This document shows positions 1 through 5,368 of a stretch of DNA of 7,677 bases, in pieces. The DNA is from DASZFV01 sp035546175 (GTDB taxonomy: Bacteria > Myxococcota_A > Polyangia > Fen-1088). Where the stretch lies: assembly GCA_035546175.1 (NCBI GenBank), contig DASZWW010000202.1, positions 1-7,677 of the forward strand, in the 5' to 3' direction. Within the stretch, counting starts at the first letter, position 1. Each line of letters opens with the position of its first letter. The notes beneath the pieces were generated by a model, which had not been told where the DNA came from, ran no database searches, and saw only the letters and a list, made by a program, of their open reading frames with translations. The translations under genes were made by a program, and so were the position numbers.

Positions 1-141
1 CACCTCGTCGAGCGCGGCGCCGACCTGCGCGCCGTGCAGGCCATGCTCGGCCACGCCGACATCGGCACGACGGAGATCTACACGCACCTGTCGCGCGGCC
101 ACCTGCGCGCGCTCTACGACCGCTTCTTCCCGAGGGCCTGA
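1..141 (+). CDS. xerD: Tyrosine site-specific recombinase, XerD/XerC type (3' end only)
   Basis: This is the C-terminal 46 residues of a phage-integrase-family recombinase; the gene begins before the window. The visible part reads HLVERGADLRAVQAMLGHAD and then has IYTHLS. These are the last catalytic-domain motifs of the family: LGH (residues 16-18 of the fragment), holding the second conserved His, and the Tyr nucleophile at residue 27 in the IYTH motif. The upstream Arg/Lys/HxxR residues are outside the window. XerC and XerD act together at the dif site near the terminus, resolving chromosome dimers at division. The fragment ends about 19 residues after the Tyr, as expected for Xer proteins and without the long tails of many phage integrases. 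XerD is preferred over XerC because xerD-type genes often sit near scpAB clusters, but the fragment alone cannot separate the two. The stop at 139-141 is followed by 25 bases before the next gene. Confidence 0.85.
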   Translation, partial: HLVERGADLRAVQAMLGHADIGTTEIYTHLSRGHLRALYDRFFPRA

Positions 142-150
142 ACGTCCAAA

Positions 151-167
151 TGCTAGGTTTGGCCCCA
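151..167 (+). promoter_or_regulatory. Possible extended -10 element for a leaderless M50-scpAB transcript
   Basis: In the 25-base gap after the recombinase, TGC-TAGGTT (151-159) resembles an extended -10 box (TGn followed by TAnnnT; hexamer 154-159). Seven bases separate the hexamer from the ATG at 167, so transcription would be predicted to begin at or next to the start codon. No good -35 is visible 16-18 bases upstream, which is tolerable for extended -10 promoters. No strong Shine-Dalgarno precedes this start; the best alternative is a 4-base AGGT (155-158) inside the same element. A matching arrangement precedes purH. This is a pattern match by eye in GC-rich DNA and remains tentative. 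Confidence 0.3.
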
Positions 168-817
168 TGGACATATCGCCCGACCAGCTCCGCGACGCGC
201 TCCTTTATCTGATCGCGTTCCTCGTCTCCATCACGGTGCACGAGTTCGGGCACGCCTACACGGCCGACAAGCTGGGCGACCGCCTGCCGCGCTCGCAGGG
301 GCGCGTCACGCTGTCGCCGTTCGCCCACGCGGACCTCGTGGGCACGATCATCCTCCCGCTCGTCGGGGCCTTCTCGTCGATCCCCCTCATCGCCTGGGGC
401 AAGCCCGTCCAGATCAACCCCCGCCACCACACGCGCCTCGGCAACCTGCTCGTCTCCGTGATGGGGCCGGCGATGAACCTGCTCCTGGCCGGCGTCGCCT
501 CCGCGCTCATCGTCGGGCTGGGGCGGGCCGGCCTCATGCACGAGACGTTCGCTCTCGTCCTCATCCAGTTCATCATCGGGCTCAACATCCGCCTCATGTT
601 CTTCAACCTCATCCCGCTGCCGCCCCTGGACGGCAGCGCCGTGCTCGAGTACGTCCTGCCGAACCAGCTGCAGATCGTTTCCCAGACGCTGCGCCGCTAC
701 GGTATGGTCGTGCTCTACGTGCTGCTGCTCTCTGGCGCCCTCGGCTTCCTCATGCGGCCGGTCAACACGCTCGTGGTGGCCTGGGCCCGCCTCCTGCTGA
801 GGAACGTGCCCGCGTGA
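167..817 (+). CDS. Site-2 protease family membrane metalloprotease (M50)
   Basis: This is a 216-residue integral membrane zinc protease of the small SpoIVFB/S2P-like group (peptidase family M50). The zinc-binding motif HEFGH is at residues 25-29 inside the first hydrophobic segment, with Glu26 as the expected catalytic base. The third zinc ligand is Asp155 in NLIPLPPLDGS (147-157), and the family motif GPAMN is at 100-104. About five hydrophobic segments are visible, near residues 10-30, 57-75, 92-118, 128-150 and 178-197. There is no PDZ domain, so it is not a full RseP, and no CBS domain. Such proteins cut substrates within the membrane; the substrate cannot be told from sequence. The ATG at 167 is chosen because the protein starts directly with the family's N-terminal helix. 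Its TGA overlaps the scpA start by four bases, so the two are probably translationally coupled. Genes of this type often neighbour scpA in Deltaproteobacteria, for unknown reasons. Confidence 0.92.
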   Translation: MDISPDQLRDALLYLIAFLVSITVHEFGHAYTADKLGDRLPRSQGRVTLSPFAHADLVGTIILPLVGAFSSIPLIAWGKPVQINPRHHTRLGNLLVSVMGPAMNLLLAGVASALIVGLGRAGLMHETFALVLIQFIIGLNIRLMFFNLIPLPPLDGSAVLEYVLPNQLQIVSQTLRRYGMVVLYVLLLSGALGFLMRPVNTLVVAWARLLLRNVPA

Positions 818-1815
818 ACGCCGAGGCGCAGGCGTCGACCTACCGGGTCGCGCTCCCCGAGTTCGAGGGGCCGCTCGATCTGCTCCTGCACCTCTGCAAG
901 ACGCACGAGATCGAGGTGGTCAACCTCCCGATCGCGTTCATCACCACGAAATACCTGGAGTACCTCGAGATCATGCAGACGATGCCCGTCGACGTCGCGG
1001 CGGACTACCTGGTCATGGCGGCGACGCTCGCCTACCTCAAGTCGCGCGAGCTCGTGCCGGCGCCGGAGCCGCTCGAGGCGGCCCCCGAGGAGGGCGAGGA
1101 GGACGGGCTCGATCCGCGCCAGGAGCTCATCCGGCGCTTGCTCGAGTACCAGAAGTACAAGGACGCGGCCGAGAAGCTCGGCGGGCGGCCCATCGAGGGG
1201 CGCAACGTCTTCGGCCGCGGCGCCCCCATCGACGCCCAGGACCTGGGCGAGGTCGGGCCGGCGCCCGGCGACGAGTCGGTGTGGAAGCTCATCGAGGCCT
1301 TCGGGCGCATCCTCGAGAAGGCGGGCAAGCGGCCGGCCACCACGCACGACGTCGTGGTCGACCGCGTCTCGATCGGTGACCGCATCAACCAGCTCGTCGA
1401 TCGGCTGCAGGGGGGCGGCGGCTCGTTCCGCTTCGAGAGCTGCTTCGACCTCTCGCTGCCCGAGCCCGAGCTCCGCCACCAGATCGTCGTCACGCTGCTG
1501 TCGATCCTCGAGCTCGCCCGCATGAAGGTCGTGCGCGTTCTGCAGGCCGACGATCACGAGACGCTGTTCGTGACGCACGTCGCCGGCACGGACCTCGAGG
1601 CCGCCCGCCGCGTCCACGTGACGTCCGACGTCGTGGAGGCGGGCGCGGAGGGCGCGGAGGACGTCGAGGACGACACCGACGCCCATGATGACGTGACGGA
1701 CGCGGGCGAGTCGTTCGAGCACCCCGACGCGGCCGACGCGACGCTCGTCGAGCGCGCGCCCGCCGGCGCGGAGGAGGCCGACCTGCAGGAACGAGGAGAG
1801 GGCAAAGTCGAATGA
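814..1815 (+). CDS. scpA: Segregation and condensation protein A (kleisin ScpA)
   Basis: ScpA is the kleisin subunit of the bacterial SMC-ScpAB condensin. It bridges the SMC heads and binds ScpB, helping to compact and separate sister chromosomes. The N-terminal SMC-neck-binding region is typical: LPEFEGPLDLLLHL at residues 14-27 and YLVMAATLAYLKSREL at 65-80. The C-terminal winged-helix region is seen in VVTLLSILELARMKVV (225-240). The protein has 333 residues, against roughly 240-270 usual for the family. The excess is mainly an acidic tail after residue 270 (23 Asp/Glu but only 3 Lys/Arg in residues 271-333) with no predicted fold. An acidic linker (about 84-100) also interrupts the middle. 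The GTG start lies in a GTGA overlap with the M50 stop, and TGAGGAA at 798-804 can serve as ribosome binding site. The 3' end overlaps scpB by four bases, consistent with equimolar production of partners. Confidence 0.95.
   Translation: MNAEAQASTYRVALPEFEGPLDLLLHLCKTHEIEVVNLPIAFITTKYLEYLEIMQTMPVDVAADYLVMAATLAYLKSRELVPAPEPLEAAPEEGEEDGLDPRQELIRRLLEYQKYKDAAEKLGGRPIEGRNVFGRGAPIDAQDLGEVGPAPGDESVWKLIEAFGRILEKAGKRPATTHDVVVDRVSIGDRINQLVDRLQGGGGSFRFESCFDLSLPEPELRHQIVVTLLSILELARMKVVRVLQADDHETLFVTHVAGTDLEAARRVHVTSDVVEAGAEGAEDVEDDTDAHDDVTDAGESFEHPDAADATLVERAPAGAEEADLQERGEGKVE
1793..1802 (+). promoter_or_regulatory. Strong Shine-Dalgarno sequence fixing the scpB start
   Basis: GAGGAGAGGG ends nine bases before the ATG at 1812. 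It is the most purine-rich ribosome binding site in the window. With the ATGA overlap it supports starting scpB at 1812, even though this adds about 130 residues before the conserved ScpB domain. There is no other in-frame ATG before codon 214. Confidence 0.7.
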
Positions 1816-2975
1816 AGCGAGGAAAAAAGAACGCCGGGGTCGCGGAGCCGCAGGCGGAGGACATCACGCCGGCGGGGGAGCAGACCTCGGAGACCTCGGA
1901 CAACGGGTGGGACGGACCGACGCGCGCGGGAAGCGAGGGCGAGATCGCCGAGCTCGCGGCCGAGTCGGCGGGCCTCGAGGCCGAGATCGACGTGGCCGTC
2001 GGCGACGCTGCGCTCGACGGCTTCGGGGCTGACGCGGCGCCGAGCGGGGCCGTGGAGGGCGAGGCGACCGTCGAGACCCACGTCGGCGCCGACGGCGAGA
2101 TCCTGCTCGCGGGCCAGGCCGACGCCGAGCCGTCCGAGGCCGCGGCCGCGCCGGACGGCGGAGACGGCGAGCCCGCGCCCGTCGTCGAGACGGCGGGCCG
2201 CCTCGAGAGCATCGTCGAGAGCCTGCTCTACGCGGCCGAGCGGCCGCTCACCGTGAACGAGCTCAAGCGGCTCGTCAACGAGCGCGACGGCAAGAAGGTC
2301 GCGGCGGCCCTGGAGGCGCTGCGCGAGCGGCACGCCGACACGGGCATCCAGCTCGCCAGCCTCGCGGGCGGCTGGCAGTTCCGCACCCACCCCGACAACG
2401 GGCCCTGGGTCGCGAAGCTCGTCGCCGGGCGGCCGCAGCGGCTCACGCGCGCCATGCTCGAGACGCTGGCGATCGTCGCGTACCGGCAGCCCATCACGCG
2501 CCCCGAGATCGACGACATCCGCGGCGTCGACTGCGGGCCCGTCCTCAAGACGCTGCTCGACAGGGGATTCATCCGCATCCTCGGGAAGAAGGAGGACGTG
2601 GGCCGGCCCATGCTCTACGGCACGACGGCCGACTTCCTCAAGACCTTCAGCCTCAAGGACCTGTCCGAGCTGCCGACGCTGCGCGAGTTCCACGAGCTGT
2701 CCGAGCAGCAGATGGCCGCCGTCGACGCGCAGGCGCCCCTCGTGACGGGCGCCGACGCGGCGGGCGCGGAAGGCGCGGCCGGGACGGGCCCGGGTGAGAC
2801 GCGCTCGCCCTTCGCGCCCGCGCCCCTCGATCTCGCGCCCGTCGATCAGGCCGAGGAGGACGAGCTGCTCGGGGCCCTCGACGCCGCGACGATGGCGGCG
2901 TCGCGCGCCTCGGGCCCGCCGCCGGGCCAGGGCGCCGAGGCGGCTCCGGCCGAGCCCGGCGAAGCGCAGAGCTAG
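1812..2975 (+). CDS. scpB: Segregation and condensation protein B (ScpB) with long acidic extensions
   Basis: ScpB dimerises and binds the middle of ScpA in the SMC condensin. The conserved tandem winged-helix part covers about residues 131-295: LESIVESLLYAAERPLTVNE (131-150), LTRAMLETLAIVAYRQPITR (211-230), the segment PEIDDIRGVDCGPVLKTLL (231-249), and RGFIRILGKKEDVGRPMLYG (251-270), ending in the LSELPTLREF segment. The core has the usual family length, but the whole protein is 387 residues, about twice normal. Residues 1-130 are low-complexity and acidic: 29 Asp/Glu and six Lys/Arg, four of the latter in the first six residues. Residues 300-387 are Ala/Pro/Gly-rich with an EEDELL patch. 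Both flanks look disordered. Codon use with G or C in third position continues through them, so they look like real coding sequence. The start is fixed by the strong ribosome binding site and the overlap with scpA. Confidence 0.95.
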   Translation: MKRGKKNAGVAEPQAEDITPAGEQTSETSDNGWDGPTRAGSEGEIAELAAESAGLEAEIDVAVGDAALDGFGADAAPSGAVEGEATVETHVGADGEILLAGQADAEPSEAAAAPDGGDGEPAPVVETAGRLESIVESLLYAAERPLTVNELKRLVNERDGKKVAAALEALRERHADTGIQLASLAGGWQFRTHPDNGPWVAKLVAGRPQRLTRAMLETLAIVAYRQPITRPEIDDIRGVDCGPVLKTLLDRGFIRILGKKEDVGRPMLYGTTADFLKTFSLKDLSELPTLREFHELSEQQMAAVDAQAPLVTGADAAGAEGAAGTGPGETRSPFAPAPLDLAPVDQAEEDELLGALDAATMAASRASGPPPGQGAEAAPAEPGEAQS

Positions 2976-2983
2976 GGCGCGCC

Positions 2984-3709
2984 GTGCGATTGCAGCGTTA
3001 CCTCGCGCAGGCGGGCGTCTCGTCGCGCCGCCGGGCGGAGCAGCTCATCGCGGCGGGCGCCGTGCGCGTCAACGGCGCCGTCGTGACGACGCTGGGGACG
3101 ACGGTGGGCGCGCGCGACACGGTCGAGGTCGAGGGCAAGCGCGTCGTGACGGCGACGCCCGTCTACCGCCTCATGCTCAAGCCCCGCGGCTGCCTCTCGA
3201 CCCTCGTGCCGCACGCCAAGGCCGATCGGCCGACGCTCGTGCGCTACCTGCGCGCCGCCGAGCCCGGGCTGCAGGTCGTCGCGCCGCTCGACTTCCTCGC
3301 CGAGGGCGTCGTGCTCCTCACGACCGACGGCGAGCTCGCGCAGGCCATCACCAAGGGCAAGCCCGGCCAGGTCCCCATGACCTACCACCTCAAGCTCCAG
3401 GGGCTCGTCAAGGACGAGGACCTCGGGCGCCTGCTCAAGGGCTGGCGCTGGGAGGGGCGGCCCGTCAAGCCGCTGACCGTCGCGCCGCTGGCGGCGACGG
3501 AGAAGAACACCTGGATCGAGATGGTCGTCGCCGAGACGCGCCCGCGCGCGCTCAAGGGCGGCTGCGAGTGGATCCGCCACACGCTGCTCAAGATCTCCCG
3601 CGTGCGCTTCGGCGGCCTCTCGTTCGAGGGCCTCGCCATGGGCGGCTGGCGCGATCTCTCGAAGAGCGAGATCAGCGACCTCCGCAAGCGCGCCGGCGTC
3701 GCCGCGTGA
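2984..3709 (+). CDS. rluB: Divergent RsuA/RluB-family pseudouridine synthase with S4 domain
   Basis: The 241-residue protein begins with an S4 RNA-binding domain (RLQRYLAQAGVSSRRRAEQL at 2-21, with VNG at 29-31). A RsuA/RluB-type pseudouridine synthase domain follows, with KPRG at 66-69 and the catalytic region VAPLDFLAEGVVLLTTDG at 99-116. Asp103 is the expected catalytic residue. RluB enzymes convert a uridine in helix 89 of 23S rRNA to pseudouridine; RsuA acts on 16S. Two motifs are unusual. The usual GRLD is APLD here, losing the Arg. The usual EGRNRQVRRM strand reads ETRPRALKGG (184-193) in an otherwise gap-free alignment. The substrate is therefore uncertain, and the symbol rests on family and on its place directly after scpB, the common position of rluB. 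The GTG start lies eight bases after the scpB stop, with only a weak AGGG (2974-2977) before it. Confidence 0.82.
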   Translation: MRLQRYLAQAGVSSRRRAEQLIAAGAVRVNGAVVTTLGTTVGARDTVEVEGKRVVTATPVYRLMLKPRGCLSTLVPHAKADRPTLVRYLRAAEPGLQVVAPLDFLAEGVVLLTTDGELAQAITKGKPGQVPMTYHLKLQGLVKDEDLGRLLKGWRWEGRPVKPLTVAPLAATEKNTWIEMVVAETRPRALKGGCEWIRHTLLKISRVRFGGLSFEGLAMGGWRDLSKSEISDLRKRAGVAA

Positions 3710-3714
3710 GGCCG

Positions 3715-3730
3715 CTCCCGGCCGCGGGAG
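3715..3730. repeat. Perfect GC-rich inverted repeat between rluB and purH
   Basis: CTCCCG (3715-3720) and CGGGAG (3725-3730) form a perfect six-base stem closed by a GCCG loop, just six bases after the rluB stop. It could act as a transcription terminator or pause between the two gene clusters. However, no T-run follows directly; the nearest is TTTT at 3750-3753, about 20 bases on, so it is not a classical intrinsic terminator. The sequence after the stem (AGGG, then GTGAGGG at 3739-3745) resembles dispersed GCGGGAGAGGG...GTGAGGG palindromic repeats common between genes in many GC-rich Gram-negative bacteria. A REP-like element is therefore an alternative. Nothing else is recognisable in the 83-base gap apart from the promoter-like element next to purH. 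Confidence 0.5.
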
Positions 3731-3777
3731 AGGGTCGAGTGAGGGCCACTTTTCGCCGCAACGCGAGCGCGCAGCGG

Positions 3778-3793
3778 TGATAGAACTCGCGCG
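3778..3793 (+). promoter_or_regulatory. Possible extended -10 element for a leaderless purH transcript
   Basis: TGA-TAGAAC (3778-3786) looks like TGn plus a hexamer matching TATAAT at four of six positions. Six bases then lead to the GTG at 3793, so the predicted transcript would begin at about the start codon. No usable -35 is seen 17 bases upstream (GCAACG). GGTGAT (3776-3781) could pair with the 16S rRNA tail, but it lies too far upstream to be a good ribosome binding site. The spacing matches the element before the M50 gene. Tentative. Confidence 0.3.
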
Positions 3794-5355
3794 TGGCCAA
3801 CCTATCGAAGCTGGAGCGGGCGCTCGTCTCGGTGTCCGACAAGGCGGGGCTCGTCGAGTTCGCCAGGGGCCTCTCGGCCGCGGGGCTCGAGATCCTCTCG
3901 ACGGGCGGCACGGCGAGGACGCTGGCCGCGGCGGGGGTCCCCGTCCGCGAGGTGAGCGACTTCACGGGCGCGCCCGAGGTGCTCGACGGCCGCGTCAAGA
4001 CGCTGCACCCGCGCGTCCATGGTGGCATCCTCGGCCGCCCCACGGCCGCGCACCGCGCCGAGATGAAGCAGGCGGGCTTCGTGAACATCGATCTCGTCGT
4101 CGTGAACCTCTACCCGTTCCGCGAGACGGTCGCGCGCGGCGCGCCCTTCGAGGAGGTCATCGAGAACATCGACATCGGCGGTCCGGCGATGATCCGCTCC
4201 GCGGCCAAGAACCACGAGCGCGTCGCCGTCGTCGTCGACCCGGCCGACTACGGGCGCGTGCTCGCCGAGATCCAGAGCGCGGGCGAGGTCTCGGCGAAGA
4301 CGCGCTACGACCTCGCGCGCAAGGCCTTCGCGCACACGGCGGCCTACGACGGCGCCATCGCCTCGCACCTCGGCCGGCTCGCCTCCCCCGAGGGGCCGCT
4401 GGCCGACTTCCCGGAGACGCTCCACCTCTCGGCGTCGCTCGAGCGCGCGCTGCGCTACGGCGAGAACCCGCACCAGAAGGCGGCGTTCTATGCGCTCGAG
4501 GGAGCCCCCGGACCGTCGCTCGCCAAGGCCGAGGTGCTGCAGGGTAAGGAGCTGTCGTACAACAACCTGCTCGACCTCGACGCGGCCATGCGCCTCTGCG
4601 CGGAGTTCGCGCTGCCCGCGGCGGCGATCATCAAGCACAGCAACCCGTGCGGCGCGGCCGTCGCCGAGGCGGGCGTCGCCGAGGCCTACCGGCGCGCGCG
4701 CGAGACCGATCCCGTGTCGGCCTTCGGCGGCATCGTCGCCGTCAACCGGCCCGTCGACGGGGAGCTCGCGCGCGAGATGAGCGAGACCTTCCTCGAGTGC
4801 GTCATCGCGCCGTCGTACGCGCCCGAGGCGCTGCAGCTCCTCTCGACGAAGAAGAACCTGCGCCTCTTGAAGTACGACTTCCCGGGCGACGCGCCCGGCG
4901 CGGTCGAGTACCGCAGCGTCACGGGCGGCCTGCTCGTCCAGACGCGGGACAGGGACACGGCGAAGGCCGCCGACGCCAAGGTCGTCTCGAAGCGCGCGCC
5001 CACGGCCGCCGAGCTCGCCGACCTCGACTTCGCCTGGCGCGTCTGCAAGCACGTCAAGTCGAACGCCATCGTGTTCGTCTCGGGCGGCCGCACGCTCGGC
5101 GTCGGCGCGGGGCAGATGTCGCGCGTCGACTCGACGCGCATCGCGATCTCGAAGGCGCGGGCGTCCCTCAAGGGCTGCGTCATGGCGTCCGACGCCTTCT
5201 TCCCGTTCCGAGACAGCGTCGACGAGGCGGCCAAGGCCGGCGCCGTGGCCGTCATCCAGCCGGGCGGCTCGGTACGCGACGAGGAGTCGATCGCCGCCGC
5301 CGACGAATACGGCATGGCGATGGTCGTCACGGGCGAGCGGCACTTCCGCCACTGA
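3793..5355 (+). CDS. purH: Bifunctional AICAR formyltransferase / IMP cyclohydrolase (PurH)
   Basis: PurH catalyses the last two steps of de novo purine synthesis in the cytosol. It formylates AICAR with 10-formyl-tetrahydrofolate to FAICAR, then closes the ring to IMP. The 520 residues match the family's usual length. The N-terminal cyclohydrolase domain (about 1-200) shows ALVSVSDKAGL (10-20), LSTGGTA (35-41), GRVKTLHPRVHGG (66-78) and NIDIGGPAMIRSAAKN (125-140). The transferase domain (about 205-520) shows RYGENPHQKA (221-230), LSYNNLLDLDAA (254-265) and KHSNPCG (281-287), whose Lys-His pair is catalytic. PVSAFGGIVAVN (307-318), GVGAGQMSRVDS (436-447) and SDAFFPFRD (466-474) follow, ending in GERHFRH. 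All key motifs are present. An in-frame TAG at 3781 leaves the GTG at 3793 as the only start giving a complete N-terminus. No good Shine-Dalgarno is seen. It heads the purine cluster, 13 bases before purD. Confidence 0.97.
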   Translation: MANLSKLERALVSVSDKAGLVEFARGLSAAGLEILSTGGTARTLAAAGVPVREVSDFTGAPEVLDGRVKTLHPRVHGGILGRPTAAHRAEMKQAGFVNIDLVVVNLYPFRETVARGAPFEEVIENIDIGGPAMIRSAAKNHERVAVVVDPADYGRVLAEIQSAGEVSAKTRYDLARKAFAHTAAYDGAIASHLGRLASPEGPLADFPETLHLSASLERALRYGENPHQKAAFYALEGAPGPSLAKAEVLQGKELSYNNLLDLDAAMRLCAEFALPAAAIIKHSNPCGAAVAEAGVAEAYRRARETDPVSAFGGIVAVNRPVDGELAREMSETFLECVIAPSYAPEALQLLSTKKNLRLLKYDFPGDAPGAVEYRSVTGGLLVQTRDRDTAKAADAKVVSKRAPTAAELADLDFAWRVCKHVKSNAIVFVSGGRTLGVGAGQMSRVDSTRIAISKARASLKGCVMASDAFFPFRDSVDEAAKAGAVAVIQPGGSVRDEESIAAADEYGMAMVVTGERHFRH

Positions 5356-5368
5356 GAGGGGCGTCGAC

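Noticed and set aside
1642..1659. Exact 9-base tandem duplication GGCGCGGAG in the scpA tail, and a similar one (AGACCTCGG) at 1882-1899 in the scpB head
   Set aside because: Only two copies each, in frame, in low-complexity acidic coding sequence; likely replication slippage in unconstrained regions rather than a functional repeat.
715..2693. Long overlapping minus-strand frames opposite scpA and scpB (335, 240 and 379 codons)
   Set aside because: They lie across bona fide condensin genes, including their acidic tails, and encode low-complexity Arg/Ser/Pro or Leu/Arg-rich products without domains or ribosome binding sites.
3715..3753. Classical Rho-independent terminator after rluB
   Set aside because: The hairpin is perfect, but the only T-run lies about 20 bases beyond it, so I list it as an inverted repeat rather than a terminator.
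2794..4547. Arg/Ala-rich plus-strand frames across the scpB end, rluB and purH
   Set aside because: These are +1/+2 readings of real genes; the high Arg content is typical of out-of-frame GC-rich codons, and they cross the real gene boundaries.
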